Origin: Flavobacterium lacustre | GTDB lineage: Bacteria > Bacteroidota > Bacteroidia > Flavobacteriales > Flavobacteriaceae | DNA: 64,000 nucleotides | Assembly: GCF_027474525.2 (NCBI RefSeq) | Contig: NZ_CP114882.2 | Location: 992,001-1,056,000 of the forward strand | Direction of reading: 5' to 3' | In this document: positions 9,120 to 17,810 of the stretch, one piece after another | How positions within the stretch are numbered: the first letter of the stretch is position 1 | How the letters are laid out: each line of letters opens with the position of its first letter | The notes under the pieces: model-generated | Seen by the model: the letters and a program-made list of their open reading frames with translations, nothing else | What the model was told of the DNA's origin: nothing | Databases searched by the model: none | Translations under genes and position numbers: made by a program

Positions 9120-9143
9120 ATTTATGATTCTTTTTTCATAAAT
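9120..9143. promoter_or_regulatory. Perfect inverted repeat upstream of the serine hydrolase
   Basis: ATTTATGA (9120-9127) and TCATAAAT (9136-9143) are perfect inverted arms around 8 bp, 19 bp before the ATG at 9163. This could be an operator or a leader hairpin; no regulator is known. Confidence 0.35.
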
Positions 9144-9162
9144 TGCTTTAAATTAATTCGCT

Positions 9163-10509
9163 ATGAAAAAAATTTTCCAATTCCTTGGCTTCGCTTCTCT
9201 TATTGGTATTTCTTATTTTGGATATATCACGTATCCCAAACTGGATTTAATTTCCGGATTTTCGTCCAAAAGTATGGCTTCGGGATATTTTATCGATAAC
9301 CGTTCCCAGGAATTAATTGAAAAAGGGGACAATGATATTGACATGATTACTTTGGCCACGAACAAAATTGATGAAAACGGAGAATTTGCAACCGCTTCTG
9401 TTTATGGTTTAAAAGAACGAAAAGCCATTTACCGCAAAGGTTTAGGCGTGACCTTAATCAACGATGATTTTGATGCTTCGAAACCGTATTTAATTCCCAA
9501 AAGAAGCAAATTAAGTAACAATTTACCTTTTCCGTATGGCAATAACGAACCAAAAGACACTGTTTTTGCCAATGTTGATTATACCAAATTGAATGCGGCT
9601 GTAGCCAATGCTTTTGATACAAAAGGAGCAAAAAACAAAAGAACCCGTTCCGTCATAGTAATTTACAAAGACAAAATTATTGCCGAAAAATACGATACCG
9701 GTTTTACTAAAAACAGTAAAATATTGGGTTGGTCAATGACCAAAAGTATTACCAGCGCTGTGTTTGGGGTTTTGGACCACCAAGGCAAATTTGATATTTA
9801 TAAACCCGCTCCAATTCCGGAATGGGCAAACGACGAACGCAAAATTATTACAACTAATGATTTATTGCATATGAATTCCGGTTTAGAATGGGAAGAAAAT
9901 TACAATACCATTTGTGATGCGACCCAAATGCTTTTTCAAGCCGAAGATATGTCACGTTCACAACTAGAAAAACCGGCCGCTTTCAAGCCTGACACACATT
10001 GGAATTATTCATCTGGAACGACTAATTTGCTTTCTGGAATTTTGCGGAAGCAGTTCAAAACGCATCAGGAATATTTAGACTTTTGGTACACCAATTTGAT
10101 TGATAAAATCGGGATGAATTCCATGTTAATAGAAACGGATATGGCAGGAAATTATGTGGGTTCTTCTTACGGTTGGGCCACCACACGGGATTGGTCAAAA
10201 TTTGGATTATTGTACTTGCACAAAGGCAACTGGAATGGCGAACAAATCCTCAACGAAAACTGGGTGAAATATACAGCAACACCAACAAAGACGTCAAACG
10301 GGCAATATGGCGCTCAATTTTGGCTCAACGCAGGCGGAAGATTCCAGGATGCCCCAAAAGATATGTTCTATTGCAGCGGTTACCAAGGCCAAATGGTTGC
10401 TATTTTCCCGAGCCACGATTTAGTAATTGTGCGAATGGGATTGAAAGAAGATCCTGAATTTGATTTTAATGGATTGTTAAGTGGAATTGTGGGCAGTTTG
10501 AAGAAATAA
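9163..10509 (+). CDS. Serine hydrolase, class C beta-lactamase-like family
   Basis: A 448-residue protein. An N-terminal hydrophobic segment (residues 1-24) acts as a signal or anchor. The catalytic domain has SMTK (Ser 191, Lys 194: the SxxK motif) and NYSSG (Tyr 282, Ser 284: the YxS motif). This fold includes class C beta-lactamases, esterases and D-amino peptidases; the substrate cannot be assigned. About 150 residues precede the domain. It is the only plus-strand gene inside the suf cluster and converges on sufD across a perfect terminator. It is probably an inserted neighbour, not part of Fe-S assembly. Confidence 0.88.
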   Translation: MKKIFQFLGFASLIGISYFGYITYPKLDLISGFSSKSMASGYFIDNRSQELIEKGDNDIDMITLATNKIDENGEFATASVYGLKERKAIYRKGLGVTLINDDFDASKPYLIPKRSKLSNNLPFPYGNNEPKDTVFANVDYTKLNAAVANAFDTKGAKNKRTRSVIVIYKDKIIAEKYDTGFTKNSKILGWSMTKSITSAVFGVLDHQGKFDIYKPAPIPEWANDERKIITTNDLLHMNSGLEWEENYNTICDATQMLFQAEDMSRSQLEKPAAFKPDTHWNYSSGTTNLLSGILRKQFKTHQEYLDFWYTNLIDKIGMNSMLIETDMAGNYVGSSYGWATTRDWSKFGLLYLHKGNWNGEQILNENWVKYTATPTKTSNGQYGAQFWLNAGGRFQDAPKDMFYCSGYQGQMVAIFPSHDLVIVRMGLKEDPEFDFNGLLSGIVGSLKK

Positions 10510-10510
10510 A

Positions 10511-10545
10511 AAAACCCGACAAATTTGAAATTTGTCGGGTTTTTA
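10511..10545. terminator. Bidirectional terminator between the serine hydrolase and sufD
   Basis: A near-perfect 35-bp palindrome: 17-bp arms starting AAAAACCCGACAAATTT around a single G. The A/T tails serve both strands. Confidence 0.93.
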
Positions 10546-10566
10546 AAATTATAATTATTACTAATA

Positions 10567-11883
10567 TTACAAATCAAATCCCATTTTCACGCCTAATTTA
10601 TTAGCGATAATAGCAGTAATTCGTTTTTTGAGTTCTGGTATTTTGATGCTTTCAATTACGGCATTCGAGAACGCATACATCAATAATGCTTTGGCTTCTT
10701 TCTTAGGAATTCCGCGTTGTTGCATGTAAAACATTGCTGTTTCGTCTAATTGTCCAACGGTACATCCGTGAGAACATTTTACATCATCAGCAAAAATTTC
10801 TAACTGAGGTTTAGCGTTGATAGTTGCTTTATCACTCAATAAAATGTTGTTACTTTTTTGGAAGGCATTTGTTTTTTGCGCTTCTTTCTCCACATATACT
10901 TTTCCGTTGAAAACGCCGGTAGAACGATCTGAAAAGATGCCTTTATAATCTTGGAAACTTTCACAGTTAGGCGTCGCATGATTCACTAATGTATAATGAT
11001 CCACATGTTGCTTGCCGCCAATGATTGTGATTCCGTTTAAAGTGCTGGTCAAACGTTCTCCAAAATGATAGAAATTCAAATTGTTTCTAGTCAAATTCCC
11101 TCCAAAAGAGAATGTGTCAACCGATACGTGACTTTCTTGTTTTTGAGAAACGTAAGTATTGTCAATTAAGTTGGCTTCTAGACTGTCGTTTTGAATTTTA
11201 TAGTAATCAACAATAGCGCGTTTTTGAGCAAAAATCTCGGTAACCGAGTTGGTCAAAACCGCATTTTCGTTTAAACATTGGTGTCTTTCGATAATTTGAA
11301 CATGAGAATTCTCCCCTACAATTACCAAGTTTCTGGGTTGTACCAAAAGCGCTGCTTCGGAACCGGTTGAGAAATACATAATCTCAATTGGTTTATCGGC
11401 CACTTTGCTTTTTGGTATGTTGATATACGCTCCTTCATTGGCGAAAGCCGTGTTCAAAGAAGTTAACGTTTCATCCTTACTGGCAATTTTGTTAAAATAA
11501 GTGTCAATAACCATCTTGTATTTTGGCTTGTTCAATGCCGATGACATCAAGCAAACGTCAATTCCTTCGTGTGTGGTTGAAGACAAGTTTGAACTAAAAA
11601 CGCCATCAACAAAAACTACTTTATAGGTGTCGATTTCGTGTAAAAAGTATTTTTTTACATCTCTGAATTCAATTGTTTTTTCGTTTTTTGGAAATACACT
11701 AAAATCATTTTTTAGAATGGCATTCAGCGATGTATATTTCCAAGCTTCGTCTTTTTTAGTTGGAAACCCTTTATTTTCAAAGTTTTTTATAGCCGAAGTT
11801 CGTACATCATGAAGTTCTGAATGAACATCGATACGCTCTTCAAAAGCCATAAAAGACGATAGTAATTTTTCTTTCAATTCCAT
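10567..11883 (-). CDS. sufD: SufD, Fe-S scaffold subunit
   Basis: A 438-residue SufB/SufD family protein. The C-terminal half has the parallel beta-helix signature (VDHYTLVNHATPNCESFQDYKG...) and the conserved end DDVKCSHGCTVGQLDETAMFYMQQRGI. SufD joins SufB and SufC in the SufBC2D scaffold and is linked to iron delivery. It is encoded downstream of sufC but separated from it by an extra four-helix-bundle gene. It ends at the bidirectional terminator, so the sufABCD transcript stops here. Confidence 0.96.
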   Translation of the reverse strand: MELKEKLLSSFMAFEERIDVHSELHDVRTSAIKNFENKGFPTKKDEAWKYTSLNAILKNDFSVFPKNEKTIEFRDVKKYFLHEIDTYKVVFVDGVFSSNLSSTTHEGIDVCLMSSALNKPKYKMVIDTYFNKIASKDETLTSLNTAFANEGAYINIPKSKVADKPIEIMYFSTGSEAALLVQPRNLVIVGENSHVQIIERHQCLNENAVLTNSVTEIFAQKRAIVDYYKIQNDSLEANLIDNTYVSQKQESHVSVDTFSFGGNLTRNNLNFYHFGERLTSTLNGITIIGGKQHVDHYTLVNHATPNCESFQDYKGIFSDRSTGVFNGKVYVEKEAQKTNAFQKSNNILLSDKATINAKPQLEIFADDVKCSHGCTVGQLDETAMFYMQQRGIPKKEAKALLMYAFSNAVIESIKIPELKKRITAIIANKLGVKMGFDL

Positions 11884-11890
11884 TTTTATT

Positions 11891-11994
11891 TAAGTCTTAA
11901 AGTCGAAAGTCAAATGTCTTAAAGTCGGGATAAGCATAAAATAGCTGATTGAACTATTCTTGACTTCGACTTTTGACTTTTAAACTTTACGACT
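11891..11994. repeat. AAAGTC / GACTTT repeat block between sufD and the IVP gene
   Basis: AAAGTCGAAAGTCAA (11899-11913) is matched by an inverted copy with one base deleted (11960-11973). Further AAAGTC and GACTTT words surround it. It borders the inserted four-helix-bundle gene on its 3' side. Confidence 0.65.
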
Positions 11995-12354
11995 AGATTC
12001 TAAGTATTTAATAAAACCACTTAACAATTTTGATATTTCTGTTACTGATTCTAAAAGTTTTTCAAATTCTTCTATAGTAATATAATCTAAATCAAATGCT
12101 AAATATAATTGAGAACGAACTTCTCCAGCGGAAGCTTTTGCAACATATAAAAAGTAAATAAACTCTTTGTCTGTATTTCTCTCAAATCCTTCAGCGATAT
12201 TTGATGATATAGAAATTGATGCCCGTCTAATTTGTCTAATGAAATCAAAGTCTTTTTTGAAATTTGTATTTTCTGTAATTAGGTATATTCTTTTCTTGAA
12301 TAGTCTTGCTTTTTGCCAAGAATTAATTTCTTCGAAAGAATTAAATTTCCCCAT
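11980..12354 (-). CDS. Four-helix-bundle protein (23S rRNA intervening-sequence protein family)
   Basis: A 124-residue all-helical protein with the family hallmark RQIRRASISISSNIAEGFERNTDKEF and the later AKASAGEVRSQLYLAFDL. The family is named for open reading frames in 23S rRNA intervening sequences but is often found free-standing in Bacteroidota; its function is unknown. Here it lies between sufC and sufD, in the same direction, with AAAGTC/GACTTT repeats on both sides. That is unusual for a suf operon and suggests insertion of a small mobile or selfish cassette, although the surrounding transcript seems unbroken. The minus-strand ATG is at 12352-12354. Confidence 0.88.
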   Translation of the reverse strand: MGKFNSFEEINSWQKARLFKKRIYLITENTNFKKDFDFIRQIRRASISISSNIAEGFERNTDKEFIYFLYVAKASAGEVRSQLYLAFDLDYITIEEFEKLLESVTEISKLLSGFIKYLESSRKV

Positions 12355-12362
12355 TACTTTTT

Positions 12363-12398
12363 TCTTTTGACTTTAAGACCTTTGACTTTAGACTGTTT
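12363..12398. repeat. GACTTT repeat block on the 5' side of the IVP gene
   Basis: Contains TTTTGACTTTAAGAC and TTTGACTTTAGAC as a tandem pair. It resembles the block at 11.96-11.99 kb on the other side of the inserted gene. Confidence 0.55.
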
Positions 12399-12403
12399 TA
12401 ATT

Positions 12404-13156
12404 TTACGCTTCTTGTTCTTGTTTAATCCAGTCGTATCCTTTTTCTTCAAGCTCATAGGCTAATTCTTTCCCTCCGGATTTTACAATTCTTCCGTTGTAA
12501 AGAACGTGAACAAAATCAGGAACAATATAATCTAACAAACGTTGGTAGTGCGTGATAACGATAATGGCATTTTTGTCACTTTTCAATTTATTAACCCCGT
12601 TGGCAACAATTCGAAGTGCATCAATATCAAGACCTGAATCGGTTTCGTCAAGAATAGCTAATTTTGGTTCTAGCATTGCCATTTGAAAAATCTCATTCCT
12701 TTTTTTCTCTCCACCTGAAAAACCTTCGTTTAGGGAACGGGACAAAAATTTTCTGTCGATTTCTAATAATTCTGATTTTTCACGAATAAATTTCAGCATT
12801 TGGTTTGCCGGCATTTCTTCTAATCCTTGTGCTTTACGCGTTTCGTTGATAGCGGTTCTCATGAAGTTAGTTACCGAAACTCCCGGAATTTCAACTGGAT
12901 ATTGAAACGAAAGAAAAACTCCTTTATGCGCTCTTTCTTCGGGTGCCAATTCTGAAATATCTTCTCCTTCCAAAAGGATTTCTCCATCAGTTACTTCGTA
13001 ATTTTCATTTCCTGCAATAATTGCCGAAAGTGTACTTTTTCCGGCACCGTTTGGTCCCATTATCGCGTGGATTTCTCCTGCTTTTACTTCAAGGTTGATT
13101 CCTTTTAATATTTCTTTATCCCCAATTGAGGCGTGTAAATTTTTTATACTTAACAT
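12404..13156 (-). CDS. sufC: SufC, Fe-S assembly ATPase
   Basis: A 250-residue ABC ATPase of standard SufC length. The Walker A is GPNGAGKST (residues 35-43), the signature is [10 protein letters not shown], the Walker [13 protein letters not shown], and the switch His is in VITHYQRLL. SufC drives conformational change of the SufBD core during cluster assembly on the cytosolic scaffold. It lies 34 bp behind sufB. Confidence 0.97.
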   Translation of the reverse strand: MLSIKNLHASIGDKEILKGINLEVKAGEIHAIMGPNGAGKSTLSAIIAGNENYEVTDGEILLEGEDISELAPEERAHKGVFLSFQYPVEIPGVSVTNFMRTAINETRKAQGLEEMPANQMLKFIREKSELLEIDRKFLSRSLNEGFSGGEKKRNEIFQMAMLEPKLAILDETDSGLDIDALRIVANGVNKLKSDKNAIIVITHYQRLLDYIVPDFVHVLYNGRIVKSGGKELAYELEEKGYDWIKQEQEA

Positions 13157-13190
13157 CTGTTTCTATTTGTTTTATAAAGTCTTAAAAAGA

Positions 13191-14639
13191 TTAACCTACT
13201 GATCCTTCAAGAGAAATTTCTAATAATTTTTGTGCTTCAACGGCAAATTCCATTGGTAACTTATTCAATACATCTTTACTGAAACCGTTTACGATTAAGG
13301 CAATGGCTTTTTCGGTTGGAATTCCACGTTGGTTGCAATAAAAAACTTGGTCTTCGCCAATTTTACTTGTCGTAGCTTCATGTTCAATTTTGGCTGTTGG
13401 ATTTTTACTTTCGATGTATGGAAAAGTATGCGCGCCACAATTATTACCCATCAACAACGAATCACATTGTGAAAAGTTTCGGGCATTATCTGCTCTGGCA
13501 CTAATTTGAACTAAACCTCGGTAACTGTTTTGTGATTTTCCGGCCGAAATTCCTTTAGAAATAATGGTTGATTTGGTGTTTTTACCAAGGTGAATCATTT
13601 TGGTTCCTGTATCCGCTTGTTGGAAATTATTAGTAACAGCAATCGAATAAAATTCGCCTACTGAATTATCTCCTTTTAAAATACAAGATGGGTATTTCCA
13701 AGTTACAGCAGATCCGGTTTCGACTTGCGTCCAAGAAATTTTTGCGTTTTTCTCACACAAACCTCTTTTGGTCACAAAATTGAAAACCCCGCCTTTACCT
13801 TCTTTATTTCCAGGATACCAGTTTTGAACGGTTGAATATTTGATTTCGGCATCATCCATGGCAATCAATTCCACACAAGCAGCGTGCAATTGGTTTTCAT
13901 CACGACTTGGAGCGGTACAACCTTCAAGATAAGAAACATAACTTCCTTCATCTGCAATGACCAAAGTTCTTTCGAATTGTCCGGTTCCGGCTTGATTGAT
14001 ACGGAAATACGTTGATAATTCCATTGGACAACGAACGCCTTTTGGAATATAACAAAACGAACCGTCAGAGAAAACAGCTGAATTCAATGCGGCGTAAAAG
14101 TTATCTTTTTGTGGAATAACGCTTCCTAAGTATTTTTGGACTAATTCCGGATACTCCCGAATCGCTTCAGAAATGGAACAGAAAATAATTCCTTTTTCGC
14201 CTAATGTTTTTTTGAATGTTGTAGCTACCGAAACCGAGTCAACCACAATATCCATAGCAACTCCCGAAAGCATTTTTTGTTCATCGATAGAAATCCCCAG
14301 TTTTTTGAATGTTTCCAATAATTCTGGATCTACCTCGTCTAAACTTTCGTATTTTGCTTTGCTCAAAGGAGCCGAATAATACGAAATAGCTTGAAAATCG
14401 GGTTTGTCATAATGCACATTTGCCCATTCTGGCTCTGTCATTTGTTCCCAGGCACGAAAAGCCTCAATACGCCAATCGGTCATCCATTGTGGTTCTTCTT
14501 TTCGAAGGGAAATGGCTCGAACAATATCTTCGTTTAAACCAATGGGAAACGTATCCGACGCGATATCTGTATAAAATCCGTACTCGTATTCTTTAGTTTC
14601 GAGTTCAATTTTTAAATCGTCTTCAGTATATTTTGACAT
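13191..14639 (-). CDS. sufB: SufB, Fe-S scaffold subunit
   Basis: A 482-residue SufB. It has the family segments [32 protein letters not shown], the beta-helix core, and [28 protein letters not shown] (read in parts), with [16 protein letters not shown] in between. It carries the nascent Fe-S cluster with SufC and SufD. It is the second gene of the sufABC-IVP-sufD transcript, 79 bp behind sufA with a repeat in the gap. Confidence 0.97.
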   Translation of the reverse strand: MSKYTEDDLKIELETKEYEYGFYTDIASDTFPIGLNEDIVRAISLRKEEPQWMTDWRIEAFRAWEQMTEPEWANVHYDKPDFQAISYYSAPLSKAKYESLDEVDPELLETFKKLGISIDEQKMLSGVAMDIVVDSVSVATTFKKTLGEKGIIFCSISEAIREYPELVQKYLGSVIPQKDNFYAALNSAVFSDGSFCYIPKGVRCPMELSTYFRINQAGTGQFERTLVIADEGSYVSYLEGCTAPSRDENQLHAACVELIAMDDAEIKYSTVQNWYPGNKEGKGGVFNFVTKRGLCEKNAKISWTQVETGSAVTWKYPSCILKGDNSVGEFYSIAVTNNFQQADTGTKMIHLGKNTKSTIISKGISAGKSQNSYRGLVQISARADNARNFSQCDSLLMGNNCGAHTFPYIESKNPTAKIEHEATTSKIGEDQVFYCNQRGIPTEKAIALIVNGFSKDVLNKLPMEFAVEAQKLLEISLEGSVG

Positions 14640-14647
14640 ATTTTTTT

Positions 14648-14722
14648 GTCTTAAAGTTTAAAAGTCTACTGTCAAAAGTCATTTTTAGTCTTGCGGGTTT
14701 ATGCCTTTTGATTTTCGACTAT
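14648..14722. repeat. AAAGTC-type repeat between sufB and sufA
   Basis: GTCTTAAAGTTTAAAAGTC with a nearby TGTCAAAAGTC faces CTTTTGATTTTCGACT. It is the same degenerate repeat family as at 6.5, 11.9 and 12.4 kb. Its left part fills the sufA-sufB gap. Confidence 0.55.
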
Positions 14723-15048
14723 AGTGAAAATGATTCTCCGCAACCACAAGTTCTACTTGCATTTGGATTATTAAAAACAAATCCTTTTCCGTTTAATCCG
14801 CCGGAGAATTCTAAAATTGTTCCTGCTAAATAAAGGAAAGATTTTTTTTCAACCGCAATGGTTATATCATTATCTACAAATATTTTATCGTCTTCTCCTT
14901 TGGCTTTATCAAATTTTAAATCATAGGATAAACCGGAGCATCCGCCGCTTTTTACACCTACTCTAACATAGTCGATAGCAGCATCAAAACCATCGTCTTT
15001 CATCAGATCGATGATTTTCTTTTTGGCAGTATCAGAAACTTTTATCAT
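14719..15048 (-). CDS. sufA: A-type Fe-S carrier (SufA/IscA/HesB family)
   Basis: A 109-residue A-type carrier with the three conserved cysteines: one in VKSGGCSGLSYDL and two in the C-terminal SRTCGCGESF. Such proteins carry clusters from the scaffold to apoproteins. It is the first gene of the suf operon, with a consensus -7 promoter element 30 bp upstream. I use sufA because of context; IscA or ErpA naming would be equally defensible on sequence alone. Confidence 0.93.
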   Translation of the reverse strand: MIKVSDTAKKKIIDLMKDDGFDAAIDYVRVGVKSGGCSGLSYDLKFDKAKGEDDKIFVDNDITIAVEKKSFLYLAGTILEFSGGLNGKGFVFNNPNASRTCGCGESFSL

Positions 15049-15078
15049 AGCTTATCTTTATTTCGTCTAAATTAACGA

Positions 15079-15086
15079 CAAAGATA
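15079..15086 (-). promoter_or_regulatory. Candidate suf operon promoter (-7 TATCTTTG)
   Basis: On the minus strand TATCTTTG fits TAnnTTTG, 30 bp before the sufA ATG. No clear Fe-S regulator operator was recognised. Confidence 0.5.
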
Positions 15087-15182
15087 TTACTTTTAATAGT
15101 TTTCGCCATACATCTTAACATTTTTTGATTGATGTAATCATAGAAAAAGTCTATTAAACCGTTTAAAAGTAAATGTATTGGC

Positions 15183-15190
15183 TAACTTTG
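15183..15190 (+). promoter_or_regulatory. -7 element (TAACTTTG) before the MBL hydrolase
   Basis: TAACTTTG with a TTTA 17 bp upstream (15162-15165). It lies downstream of an in-frame ATG at 15173, which argues that translation starts at 15212. Confidence 0.55.
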
Positions 15191-15211
15191 TTACATCCAA
15201 AAATTAAAAAA

Positions 15212-16072
15212 ATGAAATTATATCCTATAGAAACCGGCAATTTTAAACTCGATGGTGGTGCCATGTTTGGCGTTGTTCCCAAAACTATTTGGAACAGAAC
15301 CAATCCTGCCGACGAAAATAATCTGATTGATATTGCCGCAAGATGTCTGCTGATTGAAGATGGAAACCGATTAATTTTGATTGATACCGGAATGGGAAAC
15401 AAGCAATCCGAAAAGTTTTTTGGATATTATTCGCTTTGGGGAACGCATTCTATGGATAAATCGTTGGCAAAATATGGATTTCATCGTGATGATGTTACCG
15501 ATGTTTTTATGACGCATTTGCATTTTGACCATTGTGGTGGAAGTGTGCAATGGAACCAAGACAAAACGGGTTATGAACCTGCTTTTAAAAACGCAAAATT
15601 TTGGAGTAACGATAAACATTGGGAATGGGCCACAAAACCTAATGTTAGAGAAAAAGCCTCCTTTTTATCCGAAAACATTTTGCCAATGCAAGAAAGCGGA
15701 CAATTGCATTTTATAACCAGACCCGAAGGTGATTATTTAACACAATCTGAGCTGGGATTTGGGATTTTCTTTGCCGATGGTCATACCGAAAAACAAATGC
15801 TTCCACACATTCAATATCAGGATAAAACCATTGTTTTTTGCGCAGATTTATTGGCCACAGCCGGACACATTCCTATTCCTTATGTGATGGGTTATGACAC
15901 ACGACCACTTTTGACGATGGACGAAAAAACAAAATTTATGACTGCTGCTGCCGAAAATAATTACTACTTATTCTTGGAACACGATGCGCATAATGAAATT
16001 ATAACTGTCGAAAAAACAGAGAAAGGCGTTCGACTAAAAGACCGATTTTCTGCCGAAGAACTATTAATGTAG
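15212..16072 (+). CDS. Metallo-beta-lactamase fold hydrolase
   Basis: A 286-residue MBL-fold enzyme. The metal-binding motif THLHFDHCGG (His 102, His 104, Asp 106, His 107) is intact, followed by DGHTEKQMLPHI and the late FLEHDAHNE. It resembles the lactonase-like / AttM-like branch of the superfamily. The substrate is unknown. There is no signal peptide if the ATG at 15212 is used, as the promoter position suggests. It is a single-gene unit divergent from sufA. Confidence 0.9.
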   Translation: MKLYPIETGNFKLDGGAMFGVVPKTIWNRTNPADENNLIDIAARCLLIEDGNRLILIDTGMGNKQSEKFFGYYSLWGTHSMDKSLAKYGFHRDDVTDVFMTHLHFDHCGGSVQWNQDKTGYEPAFKNAKFWSNDKHWEWATKPNVREKASFLSENILPMQESGQLHFITRPEGDYLTQSELGFGIFFADGHTEKQMLPHIQYQDKTIVFCADLLATAGHIPIPYVMGYDTRPLLTMDEKTKFMTAAAENNYYLFLEHDAHNEIITVEKTEKGVRLKDRFSAEELLM

Positions 16073-16143
16073 TGTTAATCATTTCATTTTTATAACAAAA
16101 AAACATACTTTAGTCGCATATTTAACATTTTTAAAACTTGTAC

Positions 16144-17751
16144 ATGAATAGCATTAAACCTTTCTACATTTCTGCGATTGCTATGTTGGCTTTGGCAGGA
16201 TGTGGTGCATCAAAACAAATTGCCACAACAGCAACTCCCGCTGTAACTGCTCCCGTAATTATCAAAAAAGTGGCGCCTATTGCTGATATTGACTTAAAAC
16301 GCTGGAGCCATTTAGACCTAGCCAAAGATACAATTCCCGGAATGAGCGTTGATAAAGCATATGCTGAATTATTGAAAGATAAAAAAGGAATTAAAGTAAT
16401 TGTTGGTATAGTAGATTCGGGTGTTGATATTGAGCACGAAGATTTAAAATCAGTAGTTTGGACTAATGCCAAAGAAATTCCCGCTAACGGAATAGATGAT
16501 GATAAAAACGGTTACATCGATGATATTCACGGATGGAATTTTCTGGGAGATGCTGTAAACGAAAACTTAGAAATGACCCGAATTATCAAAAAAGCCGATG
16601 ACGGATCTGCCACATACAAAGAAGCTAAAAAAGTATATGACGAAAGATACAACAAAGCTTTGGAGGATAAAAAACAAGTCGATTTTATTGTAAACACCAA
16701 TCAATCTATTCAAAATTACTTGAAAAAAGACGTTTATACGGTTGAAGATTTGAATGCAATTGTTACGACAGACAACGATTTGAATAAAAATAAAATGATA
16801 ATGACTCAAATCCTTTCTCGCTCAGGAGCAGGAATTTTTGACGAAATCAAAGAATACAGAGAATATGTATATGACAATTTTGATTTTAAATTAAATAAAG
16901 AATTTGAAGGTCGAAAAATTGTAGGCGACAACCCAGAAGATATTGAAGACAGAAAATATGGAAACAATATCGTTTTTGGTCCCGATAAAGAAAAAGCACT
17001 TCACGGAACACACGTTGCCGGTATTATAGCACAAGTTCGCAACAACAATTTGGGTGGTGACGGTGTGGCAAATCATGTTGAGATTATGGCGGTAAGAGCC
17101 GTTCCTAACGGAGATGAATACGACAAAGACATTGCCTTGGCCATACGTTACGCTGTAGATAACGGAGCAAAAGTAATCAACGGAAGTTTTGGTAAAAATT
17201 TTTCCCCTAATAAAGAATGGGTTTTTGATGCTATAAAATATGCCGGGAAAAAAGATGTTTTACTTGTTTTTGGATCTGGAAATGACGGAAATAATATTGA
17301 TTTAGACGTGAATTCTAATTTTCCAAGAGATTCTAAAGACAATAAAACCGAATTTGCAAGCAACGTACTGTCAATAGGCGCCTTGACTGATGTATATGGT
17401 GAAAGTGTAATAGCACCTTATTCAAATTATGGAAAATTAAATGTAGATGTATTTGCGCCAGGTTCCGAGATTTACGCCTCAGTGCCTAACAACAAATACA
17501 AATATTTACAAGGAACTTCTATGGCTTCGCCAAATGCGGCTGGAGTTGCGGCATTAATCCGTTCGTATTATCCAAAATTATCGGCCAAAGAAGTGAAACA
17601 AATCCTAATGGACTCAGGAACTCCGCTTCCGGCAACAGTTGCTTTGGGAGAATCACAAGAAAAAAAATCAGTTGCTGAAACCTCAAAATCAGGAAAAATG
17701 ATCAATGCTTATGACGCATTGCTTATGGCTGAAAGAATGTCAAAAAAATAA
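16144..17751 (+). CDS. S8 family serine peptidase (subtilase) lipoprotein
   Basis: A 535-residue protein with a lipobox LAGC (Cys 20), so it is an envelope-anchored protease. The catalytic triad is Asp 91 (GIVDSGVD), His 287 (HGTHVAG) and Ser 459 (GTSMASP), with the oxyanion Asn 380 in FGSGNDG. The D-to-H distance is 196 residues, against a few dozen in simple subtilisins, so a large helical, charged insert of about 150 residues separates the first two motifs. Known flavobacterial S8 lipoproteins share this layout. The ATG at 16144 is preferred over a TTG two codons upstream. Substrates are unknown. Confidence 0.92.
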   Translation: MNSIKPFYISAIAMLALAGCGASKQIATTATPAVTAPVIIKKVAPIADIDLKRWSHLDLAKDTIPGMSVDKAYAELLKDKKGIKVIVGIVDSGVDIEHEDLKSVVWTNAKEIPANGIDDDKNGYIDDIHGWNFLGDAVNENLEMTRIIKKADDGSATYKEAKKVYDERYNKALEDKKQVDFIVNTNQSIQNYLKKDVYTVEDLNAIVTTDNDLNKNKMIMTQILSRSGAGIFDEIKEYREYVYDNFDFKLNKEFEGRKIVGDNPEDIEDRKYGNNIVFGPDKEKALHGTHVAGIIAQVRNNNLGGDGVANHVEIMAVRAVPNGDEYDKDIALAIRYAVDNGAKVINGSFGKNFSPNKEWVFDAIKYAGKKDVLLVFGSGNDGNNIDLDVNSNFPRDSKDNKTEFASNVLSIGALTDVYGESVIAPYSNYGKLNVDVFAPGSEIYASVPNNKYKYLQGTSMASPNAAGVAALIRSYYPKLSAKEVKQILMDSGTPLPATVALGESQEKKSVAETSKSGKMINAYDALLMAERMSKK

Positions 17752-17770
17752 ATTTAAACTATTAATCTAT

Positions 17771-17798
17771 TGGAAGGGCTTTTGTCCTTCCATTTTTT
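17771..17798 (+). terminator. Terminator after the subtilase gene
   Basis: TGGAAGG ... CCTTCCA followed by TTTTTT, 13 bp before the next gene's ATG. Confidence 0.8.
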
Positions 17799-17810
17799 AT
17801 TGAAAAAAAG

